A stretch of DNA of 38,604 bases, from NCBI RefSeq assembly GCF_049639735.1, contig NZ_JBEVVA010000002.1, positions 1 to 38,604 on the forward strand, read 5' to 3'. Below are positions 1-9,177 of the stretch, in pieces. The position numbers and the translations under genes were made by a program. Numbering within the stretch: the first letter of the stretch is position 1; each line of letters starts with the position of its first letter. The DNA comes from Elusimicrobium simillimum (GTDB lineage Bacteria; Elusimicrobiota; Elusimicrobia; Elusimicrobiales; Elusimicrobiaceae). The notes beneath the pieces are model-generated. The model worked only from the letters and a program-made list of their open reading frames with translations. It had not been told where the DNA came from and searched no databases.

Positions 1-641
1 ACGGCTATTACACCCACCTGGCTTTAGTAGCTAACCCCCGCTATGAAGAGGCGGAAATAATGACACCAGAAGATTTTAAGGCTTATAAAGAAGCCAAAAG
101 AGCGCAGCTCAACCAGCTGCAAAACTCAAAAGATGACGCAAAGGAGAAAAAGAGTATGGCAAATCCATTCAAGCTGTTCACAAGAAGGAAGTAACCAACA
201 GCGAAGAACTCTCTGAAGCTATGGTTGAGCTTAAAGACGGCAAGACCATGAGTATAACAGTTGAGAGACAAAAAGAAGAAGAGAAAGAAAAAGAAGATAA
301 GAAAACGAAGAAGAATCTTGTCTAAAAAATCAAAGTTAACGGCGAAGAAATAACCGTTAAAGAACTTATCGACTGCTACGAAGCTTCATGGAAAACGAAG
401 AAGAAGTTGAAGAAGAGGAAGTTGTAGTCAAAAAAGATAAGAAAACACTGACAAAGAAGAAAAAGAGGAAAGACGAGAAAAAGACAAAAGAACTCTAAGC
501 TTTCCACTTTGACGCTCTTTTAAACGCCGTGAAAAGCATAACGCCAAGAAAGACGGCATAGTCATTGACACTGTAGACCGTAAGTTGGCCGTGGCAGGAA
601 GATACGGTTTGAGAAATAAATTTAAGGAGAAAATAATATGA
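1..641 (+). CDS. DUF2213-type head maturation/scaffold protein, C-terminal part, frameshifted
   Basis: The 5' end lies outside the window. From base 3 the frame reads a segment ending in HLALVANPRYEEAEI, which resembles the conserved 'H-ALVP-GR---AEI' stretch of DUF2213 phage proteins, the capsid-assembly or protease-like protein next to the major capsid gene in phages with DUF1073 portals. A long Lys/Glu-rich linker follows, then a conserved-looking tail with NAKKDGIVIDTVDRKLA ending at 639-641. At least three frame changes, near 190, 330 and 500-545, break the gene; homopolymer A and G runs lie at these places, so sequencing deletions are likely. Its stop overlaps the start of the cement protein gene. 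The family call rests on the short motif and on synteny. Confidence 0.6.
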
Positions 642-1080
642 CACAGAGCATTAACCAATTTTCACAACCGCAGAGAGGGGCCAGGTAGCCCTTTTAAACG
701 GCGCAAACCCGCCATATCTGTAATGATTGACGCTAGCGTTACAGCCACGCTTAAAAGCGGCGACGCTGTAAAGATTGTCGCTACTTCAAAAGGCTGCTAA
801 AGTTATACCTACAACCGCAGTAGATGACGTTGCCGACGGCTTTATCATGTTTAACCTGTTAAAATGAGTTTACGGGTAATGACAGATGCGAAATGCTGTT
901 TACGGGCGGCTTTATGTATATGATTGCGGGCGCAGCTACCCCGCCAAGTCAAAAGTACAGTATAACCGGACAACGGTTATGTAGGCGTTGCCGCTGCTGA
1001 TGCCAACATGGTCGTATTGCGGTAGACACCGCTTCCGCCGTAGGTGATTGATAAGAGTCAAAATCAAATCTGCTTTCTAA
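638..1080 (+). CDS. Structural cement (Gp24-like) capsid protein, frameshifted
   Basis: The start ATG follows a good ribosome site (AAGGAG). After about six indels are repaired, the product starts MTQSINQFSQ and contains QVALLNGANPP, SGDAVKIV, AKVIPTTAVDDVADGFIMFN, GGFMYMIAGAA, DNGYVGVAA and ends IRVKIKSAF. This fits the small cement or decoration proteins that precede the major capsid protein in DUF2184/DUF1073-type phages. It would sit on the outside of the capsid and stabilise it. No single frame covers it: stops fall at about 689, 800 and 865, and each break can be closed by one added or lost base. Position between the DUF2213 gene and the capsid gene supports the call. Confidence 0.6.
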
Positions 1081-1106
1081 TTGAAACATCATAAGGAGAT
1101 AACACA

Positions 1107-2128
1107 ATGGAATATCAAATTTTAAACAGTAAAGGGGAGCAGGTAAGGCTCAACGCTAAAGAAGAAAGAGTCGCCCGTGCCCTTGAATACCAAACGCAGA
1201 AATGCTTAACGCTTTAGGTATTGAAATACCTATAACACGCTGACAACAGTCATAAAATTATCTCAGAGCAAAGTTTTATGAGGTTGCTCCGGCTGACTAT
1301 ATGCTGTTATTGTTGGTGAGGGTTCTTTCTCTACAGACCTCTTAAAATACTTATCCTACAACACTGGCGGTGATTTGAAGAGGGCGTAATTCACCAAGGT
1401 ACAGCTAACAGCAAGCTTGCCCAGGCTGATGCTGCGGTTGAGGGCGTGCTGTCAAATTATTCCCGTGGGCCAAAGGTCTTAGCTGGAACTTGTATGAAGT
1501 TCAGACAGCGGCCAAAACAGGCAACTGGGATTAATTACAGAAAAGAAAAATCAAGAAAGAAAACTGGGATTTAGGTATACAAAAACATTCTTTCTTAGGG
1601 TCTGAAAATGACACCAACAGAAGAGGTTTACTTAACCTTGATAACGTCAACTCTGACCTTACAACTATCACCAAGCCTATTTCTCAAATGACCCCTGCCG
1701 AATACAACACCTTTGTGGCTACAATCATCGGCAAATATAGAGAAAACTGTGAATACACCACAATGCCTACGGACTTCTACATTCCTGAAAGCGACTATAT
1801 GGGCTTAGGCGCATCTTTAAGTGCAGAGTTCCCTCTTACTTCTAAGATTGAATACCTGAGAAAAGTTATGAGCGACTTAGGTTTAGTAAAAGTAAATATT
1901 AAACCGCTTGTATACTGCGACCAGAACAGAAACTCTTTAGGTTTAAACAGATACGTAATGCTTAACAAAAATCCTGACACGCTTGCTTTCAACATTCCTG
2001 TTGACTATACCTCAACCCTTGCCAACAGCATAAACGGTTTTAACTGGGAAAACGCCGCCTATGGCCAGTTCTCCACAGTAAAAGCCTACAGGCCTAAAGA
2101 AGTCCTTTACTTTGACTTCGCCAACTAA
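1107..2128 (+). CDS. Major capsid protein (DUF2184-like), 5' half frameshifted
   Basis: Start chosen at 1107 after ATAAGGAG. The first half needs several one-base repairs (about 1200-1560) to read EYQILNSKGEQVRLNAKEERVARALEYQT..., GEGSFSTDLLKYLSYNTGGDF, LGIQKHSFLGSENDTN and RRGLLNLDNVNSD. From 1688 the frame is open for 146 residues to the stop, including TMPTDFYIPESDYMGLG and ending AYRPKEVLYFDFAN. Length after repair is about 340 residues, normal for a HK97-fold shell protein. The pattern of an N-terminal helix-rich segment, a 'GLLN' region and a C-terminal beta-rich part fits DUF2184 capsid proteins. It sits directly after the cement protein and before the connector genes. Confidence 0.7.
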
Positions 2129-2147
2129 ACAAGGAGATACAAAACAT

Positions 2148-2473
2148 ATGGCTACAACAGTAATTTTAAGCAATAAAGGTCAACGTTCCTTTATCATCAA
2201 GGGCGCAGTAATACGCCCAGAACAGAAATGAGGATAGATGAAGAAACGGCCCAGAAGCTGATTAAGATGTACCCGGAACTTACCATCATAGCTGACACTG
2301 AAAAAAAAGTAGTGAAAGTTAAAGAGGCGGATATCGTGAAAGTTGAAGAAGTAGAAAAAAAGGATATCCCGGCTGACGCTACAGTAGTAGATGAAGTTGT
2401 CATCGAAGAGGGCGAAGAAAAGCCTAAAGCAAAAGCTAAACCCGGGCCTAAAGCAAAAAAGAACGTCGCTTAA
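2148..2473 (+). CDS. Small capsid-associated protein with acidic/Lys-rich tail, one frameshift
   Basis: Start at 2148 after AAGGAG. The first frame gives MATTVILSNKGQRSFIIKGAVIRPEQK and stops at about 2229; the next frame continues with RIDEETAQKLIKMYPELTII and then a repetitive Val/Glu/Lys/Ala tail ending at 2473. Joining the two by one added base near AAA at 2226 gives a continuous protein of about 108 residues. Small proteins with 'ILxNKGxRxxxIxG...PG...V...A..L..MYP.E' lie between capsid and connector genes in many myo- and siphophages. Their function is not settled; a head-completion or minor capsid role is inference from position. Confidence 0.5.
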
Positions 2474-2499
2474 TAAATATACCAAAGGAGGCATAAGAA

Positions 2500-2949
2500 A
2501 TGACTTGTCCTACACCAATACCAGTAACGGTTGAAGAGTTCAAAGATTACTTTGATAGGGATTTTCCTTATGCCTCCGATGAGTCAGACATGACGCAAAT
2601 CAGGAATAAAGATATCCAAAAAGCGTTTGGTGAAGCCCAAATGAATTTTAATGAGTCTTTATTTTCCTGCCCAGATGATATTAAAAGAGCGTTTTTATAT
2701 CTCGCCGCGCACTATCTTGTAGTTGATATTTCAAACAGTACCAGCGGCCTGGCGGGCAGGTTTCAAGGTTATATGACAAGTAAGTCTGTAGGCTCAGTAA
2801 GCGCAGGTTATCAGATACCGCAGTGGATTCTTGATAATCCTATTTATTCAATGCTGGGGCAAACAGTTTACGGTATTAAATACCTTAGCTTAATTGTCAG
2901 CCAGACAGTAGGTAATTTTGGCATTGTGAAAGGCGCAACGTCGCCGTAG
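2500..2949 (+). CDS. DUF4054-like head-tail connector/adaptor
   Basis: Intact 149-residue protein with a strong ribosome site (AAGGAGG). The start VEEFKDYFDRDFPY, the helix pair around ALGEAQ-type residues (here FGEAQMNFNESLF) and the 'AAHYLV' helix match DUF4054 proteins, which form the first connector ring below the portal. The segment after residue 80 (TSGLAGRFQGYMTSKSVGSV) is the typical loop with Ser/Gly residues before a final helix. It lies just after the capsid gene and before the gp10-like gene, the expected place in the neck operon. Confidence 0.7.
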   Translation: MTCPTPIPVTVEEFKDYFDRDFPYASDESDMTQIRNKDIQKAFGEAQMNFNESLFSCPDDIKRAFLYLAAHYLVVDISNSTSGLAGRFQGYMTSKSVGSVSAGYQIPQWILDNPIYSMLGQTVYGIKYLSLIVSQTVGNFGIVKGATSP

Positions 2950-2959
2950 GAGTTAAATT

Positions 2960-3537
2960 ATGGCAAACCTGGCCGACGCTAATAGAAAGGTAAAACTTGA
3001 AATAGGCAAGCTGCAAAATCTGGTTTCCATATTAACAAAAGGCGTACCTAAGGTTAAAGTGGGCATATTGGGTGAGAAAAACGGCAGACGTGCAGTCGAA
3101 CATAACGAAGTAAAAAGCGGCAAAAACAAAGGCAACATAAGAGTAAAAAAATTAAAGGCCAGTTCTTTAAAAACCAACTCTGAAATAGGCTATGAAAATG
3201 AATTTGGTGTAATATCAGGCAAAAACAGAAAGCCAGAAGAAGTTTTATTATCTATCCCTTAACCTCTAAACATTTTAAAGATAGATTGCGGGGCAGAAAA
3301 AGCACCACGCAAAAAGCATTTGAGAGGGCCTTAGAAACAGGCAACATTGTTTCTTTCATGAAAAGAGTAGGTTTCGTGGCTGAAGAAACAATACAAAGTG
3401 CTTTTGAAACAAGAGGCTGGGGTGTATGGGCACCAAACTCACCCATAACAATAGCTATAAAAGGCAGTGACAGCCCGCTTATTGATTCAGCACAGTTAAG
3501 AGAAGCTGTTACAAGTGAAGTTAATAAACATACATAA
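2960..3537 (+). CDS. HK97 gp10-like tail completion/minor tail protein, one frameshift
   Basis: Start at 2960 after AGGAG. Frame one encodes residues 1-100 (VKVGILGEKNGR..., GYENEFGVIS) and stops at 3262. One extra base in the CCC at about 3256-3258 lets it run straight into PLTSKHFKDRLRGRKSTTQKAFERAL and on to 3537, about 192 residues. The 'VGI...A...E.G....IP.RPFL...' layout, the Ala/Glu-rich middle helices and the C-terminal 'DSAQLREAVTSEV' resemble HK97 gp10-family proteins ('D...L..SI'). The family joins tail tube to head. The clean join argues that the break is a base-calling loss. Confidence 0.6.
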
Positions 3538-3548
3538 CAGGCAAATAT

Positions 3549-3934
3549 ATGGCAATAACCAACGGTAAAGACAAGCTTATAGGCAGTTCTTTTTCTAACC
3601 TCCCGCAAATGGGAGAGGTTATTCTCAGTTGGTTCCAGCCTATGACCTTTGAACTTGTAACAAAAACTCAGGTTGATTATCAAACAAAAGAAGACACTAT
3701 CACTATAGAAACACAAGGCGTAAGACAGCCATTTACAGCGCAGCAGTTATTAATAAAGCCAGAGGGCAGCGTGCCTGGAGGTGGGAAACAATGCACTGTT
3801 CACCTGAGGTTACCCTAAAACCTGATGACATTGTCATATTTAACAATGTGCCTTACAGGGTTATGCAAAAACTTAACTGGGCGGAATACGGCTATCTGGA
3901 ATATCACATAGCGGAGACTACAACAAATGGCTGA
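3549..3934 (+). CDS. Neck/tail terminator-region protein, one frameshift
   Basis: Begins MAITNGKDKLIGSSFSNLPQ. In the first frame the protein ends at 3818, but at about 3770 (GAGGGC) one added base moves it into a frame reading GQRAWRWETMHCSPEVTLKP, DDIVIFNNVPYRVMQKLNWAEYGYLEYHIAE and a stop at 3932-3934. The 'GQR.W.W......L...D.I...G..YRV......W..YGY..Y.L' pattern is recurrent in small phage neck proteins located between gp10-like and terminator genes. About 128 residues in total. It overlaps the next start by eight bases, which fits tight late-operon packing. No biochemical role is assigned beyond a probable structural one. Confidence 0.5.
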
Positions 3935-4447
3935 GGATAGAGAAATAATTAAGCTTGTTTGTGACATTATTCAGGCCGAGATGGCACTGACAGACCAGCA
4001 AATTTGGATTTACGACCAAAAAAGAGATATCCCAACACCTTGGGACCCTTTGTAGTGGTAAGAATTATATCTGAAACACCAATCGGCAGTAAAAGAAAGT
4101 ATGAGAGTGTTGCCGAGGGCCTTATGGAACACCAAAGCATTAATCTTCTCTCCCGGGTAATGATAGATATTTTAAGCAGAAATGACGACGCTAGAGTAAG
4201 ACGGCATGAAATTATCATGGCACTTGAAAGTACATACGCCCAGCAAATGCAAGAAAAATACTCTTTTTCAATAGGCCGCTTGCCCTCAGACTTAATAGAC
4301 ATAAGCGACGTAGAAGAAACCAGAATCCCATACAGATTTAACTTAAGTTTTAACATCACTTTTAAAAAAGAAAAAAGCAAACTCGTAGACTACTACGATA
4401 AATTTCAAAAAGCAGTGGTCTATACAGACCCACAAACGGAGGCTTAA
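3927..4447 (+). CDS. Phage neck terminator (gp12-like), one frameshift
   Basis: The start at 3927 overlaps the previous stop. The first frame gives MAEDREIIKLVCDIIQAEMA then LTDQQIWIYDQKRDIP and ends at TAG 4054; one base restored near CCC at about 4030 joins it to NTLGPFVVVRIISETPIGSK and the rest up to 4447, directly followed by the sheath gene. The features 'P.GPF.VVRI.SE.P.G' and 'E....QS.NLLSRVMIDILS' fit the tail-terminator family placed just upstream of sheath genes in small myophages, where it caps the tail and contacts sheath and neck. About 173 residues. Identification is by pattern and position. Confidence 0.55.
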
Positions 4448-5581
4448 ATGTCCAACCAATTAGACAAAACAAACGTGGTCAACGTCAGTCTTTCCGCTTC
4501 TCCTAAAGGTATAAGTGAAGACAATGTTGACACCGTTGGTATATTTACAGATGAAACGCACGCAGATTCTTTTGGCACAGCAGGCTATAAAATTTATTTA
4601 AACCCCAGAGAAATGGCTGTTGATTTTGGCACAGACAGTGACACTTACAAAATGGGTGTCGCCGCATTTTCCCAAACACCTAACTTTCTTAATGGCAACG
4701 GCTATTTAGTAGTTCTTTTATTAGAAGAATCAGAAACCCTTGTTAACGCCATTATAAGAGCGTCAAGTTTAGTTCAGTTCTTTGGCATTATTACAACTAA
4801 AGATATAGAGGCTGAAGAACTTACAGAAGCTTCTAACTATGTGCAATCAATAAACAAAGTTTTATTTGCCGTCTCTAATGATCCTGCGTATTTTGCGCCG
4901 GAGGGAACTTTTGACCTTATTAGACAGGCAAGCAACACTCACACCCGTTGTCTTTCTTACCTGTCCGACAACACGACAGACGCTAAGAGGATGGCGGCGG
5001 CATATGCGGGCCGGGCCTTATCAACAAACTTCAGCGGTTCTAACACTACACAGACAATGCACCTCAAAGACTTGCTTACCATATTGCCTGACCCGCAAAT
5101 GACGCAAACACAGCTTAACCAATGCCAGGCGGCAGGGGTTGACTGTTATGTAAATATAGCTGGCGTTGCCAAGGTGTTTACCTCTGGCGCAAATGAATTT
5201 TTTGACGAAGTCTACAACATTTGCTGGTTTATCAACGCTATTGAAGTGGCTGGCTTTAACACTTTAGCCACAACATCAACAAAAGTGCCGCAGACTGAAG
5301 AGGGCATGACATTGTTAAAAGGCAATTACAGGCTTGTTTGCCAGCGGGCGGTAAGAAACCAGTATATTGCGCCCGGCGCATGGAACAGCCCTGACAGGTT
5401 TGGCGATGTTGAGGCCATGCTTAGAAATATTGAAGAGACAGGATATTACATATATTCTGACCCTGTTAACTTACAGGCACAGACTGACAGAGAGCAGCGT
5501 ATCGCCCCTTTAGTGCAAATTGCTATTAAACAGGCGGGCGCACTGCATAAATCTAACGTCATGATATACGTTAACGCATAA
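4448..5581 (+). CDS. Tail sheath protein (DUF3383-like)
   Basis: Intact 377-residue protein starting one base after the preceding stop, with GGAG eight bases upstream. Early residues VVNVSLSASPKGIS and the 'VGIFTDETHADSFGTAGYKIYLNPREMAVDFG' block match the N-terminal strand exchange domain of DUF3383-type sheath proteins; the end 'IAPLVQIAIKQAGALHKSNVMIYVNA' matches the C-terminal helix-strand used for inter-subunit linkage. It is shorter than T4 gp18, as usual for minimal contractile phages. The tube gene follows 11 bases later. This gene is the strongest evidence for a contractile tail. Confidence 0.85.
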   Translation: MSNQLDKTNVVNVSLSASPKGISEDNVDTVGIFTDETHADSFGTAGYKIYLNPREMAVDFGTDSDTYKMGVAAFSQTPNFLNGNGYLVVLLLEESETLVNAIIRASSLVQFFGIITTKDIEAEELTEASNYVQSINKVLFAVSNDPAYFAPEGTFDLIRQASNTHTRCLSYLSDNTTDAKRMAAAYAGRALSTNFSGSNTTQTMHLKDLLTILPDPQMTQTQLNQCQAAGVDCYVNIAGVAKVFTSGANEFFDEVYNICWFINAIEVAGFNTLATTSTKVPQTEEGMTLLKGNYRLVCQRAVRNQYIAPGAWNSPDRFGDVEAMLRNIEETGYYIYSDPVNLQAQTDREQRIAPLVQIAIKQAGALHKSNVMIYVNA

Positions 5582-5592
5582 GGAGAAACAAA

Positions 5593-6048
5593 ATGTATTC
5601 AGTTAGCTTAACAGGTAGCGATACCATAAAAATTGATGACAGGATTTTGGCTGATTTAGCTGACAGCGACGCGGCCACCCTTACCTATGTCAATGAACTT
5701 ACAGCGGTAAAAACAGGTAAAAACAGAAACTCTATCTATGCGCTTAATGAAACTGGCCATCAGGCAGACTTGGTTATAAGAGTGCTGCGTGGCAGCGCAG
5801 ATGATAAATACCTTTTAAACAGGCTTAACAATATGTCACAAGACTTTGCAAGGTTTGTGCTTATCACGGGTGAGTTTGTTAAAAACGTGGGTGACGGCGC
5901 AGGTAATATTACCTCGGACACTTACCTAACTTCCGGCGGCACTTTCTTAAGAAAAGTTGACGCTAAATCTTCCGCTGAGGGCGATACTGAGCAGTCAGTA
6001 TCAATCTACACAATAAGATTTGCAAACAGTGACAGGACATTAGGTTAA
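5593..6048 (+). CDS. Tail tube protein (DUF3277-like)
   Basis: Intact 151-residue protein with AAGGAG upstream. It begins MYSVSLTGSDTIKIDDRILA and ends in the strand YTIRFANSDRTLG. Internal 'ADLVIRVLRGSADDKYL' followed by 'RFVLITGEFVKNVGDG' and a basic 'GGTFLRKVDAK' fits DUF3277, the inner tube of small contractile tails. Position directly after the sheath gene and before the chaperone gene is canonical. Confidence 0.8.
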   Translation: MYSVSLTGSDTIKIDDRILADLADSDAATLTYVNELTAVKTGKNRNSIYALNETGHQADLVIRVLRGSADDKYLLNRLNNMSQDFARFVLITGEFVKNVGDGAGNITSDTYLTSGGTFLRKVDAKSSAEGDTEQSVSIYTIRFANSDRTLG

Positions 6049-6059
6049 GGGGGCTTATA

Positions 6060-6503
6060 ATGGAACTTTCAAATAACCAAAAAGTAACCTTGCCCAGCAA
6101 CGCTGAAATAGATATGACGCTGGCCCCTTTTGAAGAGGGCAATAAGCTTTTTACCTCAGTGGCGGAGTGTCTAAAAAGCGTAAAGATTGACGCTAATAAA
6201 GACCTTGAGAACATTGAAGACCATATCAACGCTTTAAAAAACGCTTTTTTAGAGTGCATTACCAGCAAAGATGTAAAAGACAGTATCTTGCTATGCCTCA
6301 AAAGATGTTCTTATAACGGCAAAAAGATACAAGACTGGTCATTCTTTGATGATGTAAAAATGAGGGCGGACTATTTACCTGTCTGCTGGGAGGTGTCTAG
6401 GTTTAACCTAGCCCCTTTTATGAGCAATCTTTTTACAAAATTACAACCAGTATTCCAGGTGGCAATGGCGAGAATGAAAGAACGCTCCCCACAGTCAAAA
6501 TAG
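6060..6503 (+). CDS. Tail assembly chaperone, upstream (G-like) product
   Basis: 147-residue protein beginning MELSNNQKVTLPSNAEIDMT. It is acidic at the start and helical later (ECLKSVKIDANKDLENIEDH). It lies between tube and tape-measure genes, the invariant place of the tail assembly chaperone that coats the tape measure during tail assembly. The reading frame ends at TAG 6501-6503, but the next frame (-1) is open from 6407 through 6667 and has no start codon of its own, so a longer fused form is expected. Whether this is a programmed slip or a lost base cannot be told here. Confidence 0.6.
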   Translation: MELSNNQKVTLPSNAEIDMTLAPFEEGNKLFTSVAECLKSVKIDANKDLENIEDHINALKNAFLECITSKDVKDSILLCLKRCSYNGKKIQDWSFFDDVKMRADYLPVCWEVSRFNLAPFMSNLFTKLQPVFQVAMARMKERSPQSK

Positions 6504-6667
6504 CGCATGACAGCCTTGTAGCTTTACTCAAGCTGGTCAAAGCGGGTTACGGCCCTCTTTCCGAAGTCCGCAAAATGACTTCCAGAGAGGTTTTACAAGC
6601 ACTTAATTACGAAAGATTTATAAGTGATTACGAAAAGGCATATTACAACTTAAACAGAGGCAAGTAA
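6407..6667 (+). CDS. Tail assembly chaperone, downstream (T-like) part in the -1 frame
   Basis: Open stretch with no usable start before 6570. It reads ...GGNGENERTLPTVKIAHDSL, VALLKLVKAGYGPLSEVRKMTSREVLQALNYERFISDYEK and stops at 6665-6667, one base into the tape-measure start. Helical, Leu/Val-rich, and unlike a shadow frame. It most likely forms the C-terminal domain of a G-T fusion with 6060-6503, as in the lambda G/GT and Mu gp41/gp42 systems. The junction must lie between 6407 and 6503. I see no perfect X-XXY-YYZ slippery heptamer; A-AAA-TTA at 6437-6443 allows only the P-site tRNA to re-pair. Confidence 0.55.
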   Translation, partial: PSPFYEQSFYKITTSIPGGNGENERTLPTVKIAHDSLVALLKLVKAGYGPLSEVRKMTSREVLQALNYERFISDYEKAYYNLNRGK

Positions 6668-7974
6668 TGAAAATAGCAGATTTGTTTGCGGAAATAGGCA
6701 TAAAAGGGGGCGGTCCGGCTATCATGACAATGAAAGGCCTGGTAAGTTCTTCTATGGCCGCTAAAGCTGCGCTTGTTGCCGTTGTCTATGCTTTTCATGA
6801 AATGACAGAAGCCGCCAGAGAGTTAGCTGTAAATCTTGATAAGTATGAAGCTATTACAGGCAAGTCCGCTGAGGAACTGCAAGCCCTTTCTTATGAGGCC
6901 GCCCAGGCTAACGTATCTATGGAAGAGGTTAGCGGCACCATTCAAAACCTGCAAAAAATTAAAACAGATGTTTTATTAGGCAAAGGTATGCCCGGCGCAT
7001 TTGTACTGCTGGGCATAGACCCTAATGAAGACCCTGTTGAGATGCTTAACCAGCTTAGAAGTAAAATAAAAGAACTCCCGCCGGAAGTAGCCAAGACCAT
7101 TACCTCAGAACTGGGCATTTCAGACAACCTGTTTTATATGTTGTCAAAATCAGGTGATGAGTTTGAAAAACTTAACCAGAGATATGTACTTACCAGAAAA
7201 CAGAGGGAAGACTTAGTAAAGCTTAACGCTGAGTGGAAAAAGTTTTGGTTTACCATTAAACAGCTTTCAGCTCAGGCAATGGCGCTCAGTTCAATATTCC
7301 AAACCAAAGTATTGCAAGTAGTACTTAGGGTGGTTACAGCTCTGTCTGAGTTTAGCAGGTATCTGTACAGCCTTATACAAGCTAATGAAAACCTAAAAAT
7401 AGCTGTCATTGCTTTAGGCGCAGTGCTGGCGGTTGTATTTGCACCGTGGTATGCTGCGCTGGCGGCAGTATTGTTAATTATTGAAGACATTTTTGTCTAT
7501 TTTGAGGGCGGTGACAGCGTTACAGGCAAAATAGTTGAGTGGGTAAATGCGTCGGATACTCTTAAAGAAGCGTTTATACAGGTTAAAGCTGTTTTAGCTG
7601 GCATTTGGTCAATTATAGAAAAAGCTATAGAGGGTTGGAAGCTTATAAAAGAATTATCTGATGATATTGGGTTATCGGACAAACTTGCCAATTTCAAACT
7701 ACCCGGTATGTTTAGCTTTTCAGATGTTAAAGGCGGCATTAAAGGCTTTGTAGATACATTCAAAACGCCCTCTGAATCTGCCATACCCAGTATGCCCAGC
7801 AGTAACAATACTTCTACATCAAACAATAACACAACTAATAATAGTGTAAATGTCTACACTCAAGGTGGAGACAGTCCCAGAGAAACAGGCAGAATTATAG
7901 GTGATGAGGTAAGTAATGCCATCGGACAAAGCCCAGCCCTAACTTACGGTGCTGGCGGCGGGGGTGGCAGATGA
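6667..7974 (+). CDS. Tail tape measure protein (short)
   Basis: 435 residues. N-terminal part is Ala/helix-rich (GLVSSSMAAKAALVAVVYAF, 'YEAITGKSAEELQALSYEA' as in phage tape measures), followed by two hydrophobic segments around residues 240-275 (LKIAVIALGAVLAVVFAPWY, AALAAVLLIIEDIFVYF), a Trp-rich helical part and a low-complexity Asn/Ser/Thr linker near residues 375-395, ending in a Gly-rich tail. The hydrophobic pair may insert in the host membrane on DNA ejection. Length predicts a short tail, roughly 65 nm by the usual 0.15 nm per residue rule. It overlaps the stop of the chaperone frame by one base and the next start by four. Confidence 0.75.
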   Translation: MKIADLFAEIGIKGGGPAIMTMKGLVSSSMAAKAALVAVVYAFHEMTEAARELAVNLDKYEAITGKSAEELQALSYEAAQANVSMEEVSGTIQNLQKIKTDVLLGKGMPGAFVLLGIDPNEDPVEMLNQLRSKIKELPPEVAKTITSELGISDNLFYMLSKSGDEFEKLNQRYVLTRKQREDLVKLNAEWKKFWFTIKQLSAQAMALSSIFQTKVLQVVLRVVTALSEFSRYLYSLIQANENLKIAVIALGAVLAVVFAPWYAALAAVLLIIEDIFVYFEGGDSVTGKIVEWVNASDTLKEAFIQVKAVLAGIWSIIEKAIEGWKLIKELSDDIGLSDKLANFKLPGMFSFSDVKGGIKGFVDTFKTPSESAIPSMPSSNNTSTSNNNTTNNSVNVYTQGGDSPRETGRIIGDEVSNAIGQSPALTYGAGGGGGR

Positions 7975-8828
7975 TTGATTTAGCCAGAATACTTAATAAC
8001 CCGCTTGCCAATAAAATCAGCAACCTTGTTGAGTTTACTGATTTTGCTTCTACTTTCCTTGATAAATACTTAGTCCAGCCTGAAACTGACTCAGGTTTAT
8101 CAGATGGCGTTAATGGCTTTTTATTTGACATCAAAGGTGAAGAATTTATTGACCTTAACAGTGATATTACAGACCATTACGTTGAAAATAACAGCGCAAT
8201 GCAAGACCATATTGCCCTAAAGCCAGAAACTATCACTCTAACAGGTTACGTAGCGGAGTTAAAAAATACGCCGCCCCCAGGCCTTGAGTTTATCTCTCAA
8301 GAAGTTGAAAAGCTGCAAACCTTAACACCTTTTCTGCCGCAACTTACTACCCAGGCGCAGGCTATTTATAATGAAACAGAACGTCAATACCGTGTATATC
8401 AAAAAGCCAATGAGTCTGTTAATAATACATGGGATTCTTTTCAAAAGCTGTTAGCAGGCAGAAGTATACAAGGGGATGCCGCTATAACCAGCCAGAGGGA
8501 CGCTTTTCTATTCTTTTATACTTCTTGGCAATCTAGGCAGCTTTTTACTATTCATACCCCCTGGGGCGTATTTACACAAATGGCAATTTTAAACCTCCGG
8601 GCTAAACAAGATGAGGATACTAAAATGATTTCTTCTTTTGAAATTACCTTTAAAAAAATTCGTTGGGCAGAAGCTATTACAAACACTTCCTTAAAAATAC
8701 AAGGTAGGGCTAAAGTGCAATCCCAGAAACAAGTAGATAAGGGTGTTAAAAAATATAAACAAAGTACTCTTTTTCAAGGCTCTAGAGGTACTGCTGATGT
8801 TTTAGATAAATGGATGGGAGGCAGTTAA
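7971..8828 (+). CDS. Dit-like distal tail/baseplate protein
   Basis: 285 residues starting in an ATGA overlap with the tape measure. The N-terminal half contains GFLFDIKGEEFIDLNSDITDHYVENNSAMQDH, a typical 'F.FD........L..DITDH.VE....IQDHI...P..I.L.G.V' arrangement of Dit-like N-terminal domains of small myophages. The middle is a helical insertion (QAQAIYNETERQYRVYQKAN) and the end a Lys-rich tail. It would form the ring joining tube and central spike. The sequence is intact. Confidence 0.65.
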   Translation: MIDLARILNNPLANKISNLVEFTDFASTFLDKYLVQPETDSGLSDGVNGFLFDIKGEEFIDLNSDITDHYVENNSAMQDHIALKPETITLTGYVAELKNTPPPGLEFISQEVEKLQTLTPFLPQLTTQAQAIYNETERQYRVYQKANESVNNTWDSFQKLLAGRSIQGDAAITSQRDAFLFFYTSWQSRQLFTIHTPWGVFTQMAILNLRAKQDEDTKMISSFEITFKKIRWAEAITNTSLKIQGRAKVQSQKQVDKGVKKYKQSTLFQGSRGTADVLDKWMGGS

Positions 8829-8829
8829 T

Positions 8830-9177
8830 ATGCAAATTATTGAAGACATATCTAATGAAGCCTCTCAAAAACACACTATCACTATAGAAACAGGTGATGA
8901 TGTTGTTTTAGAACTTATATACAGGCCCACGCAATTAGGCTGGTATATAGACATCACTTACAATGACTTTGTTTTACGTGGCATCAGGGTAGCAACTTCT
9001 TTAAATTTTCTTTGGCAGTGGCATAGCTTAATACCTTTTGGTCTTATGTGTGAGTGTGACGGTAACCAAGAACCGCTGTCTGTAGAAGATTTTTTAGTAG
9101 GTCGTGCCACACTTTCAATATTAACGCAAGAAGAAGTAAACACTATAGCGGGGTTATTAGCAGATGCGAAAGCTTAA
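8830..9177 (+). CDS. Baseplate plug protein (Pam3 gp18-like)
   Basis: 115 residues, GGGAGG upstream. Pattern 'LELIYRPTQLGWYIDITYND', 'LRGIRVATSLNFLWQW-HSLIPFGLMC' and 'SVEDFLVGRATLSILTQEEV' agrees with the small beta-sandwich plug that closes the tube in minimal contractile phages. It overlaps the next gene by 14 bases. Function is taken from family and position: between Dit-like and hub genes. Confidence 0.65.
   Translation: MQIIEDISNEASQKHTITIETGDDVVLELIYRPTQLGWYIDITYNDFVLRGIRVATSLNFLWQWHSLIPFGLMCECDGNQEPLSVEDFLVGRATLSILTQEEVNTIAGLLADAKA

Noticed and set aside
4866..5102. 78-residue frame inside the sheath gene
   Set aside because: Fully inside a conserved gene, Arg/Thr-rich shadow frame, no ribosome site.
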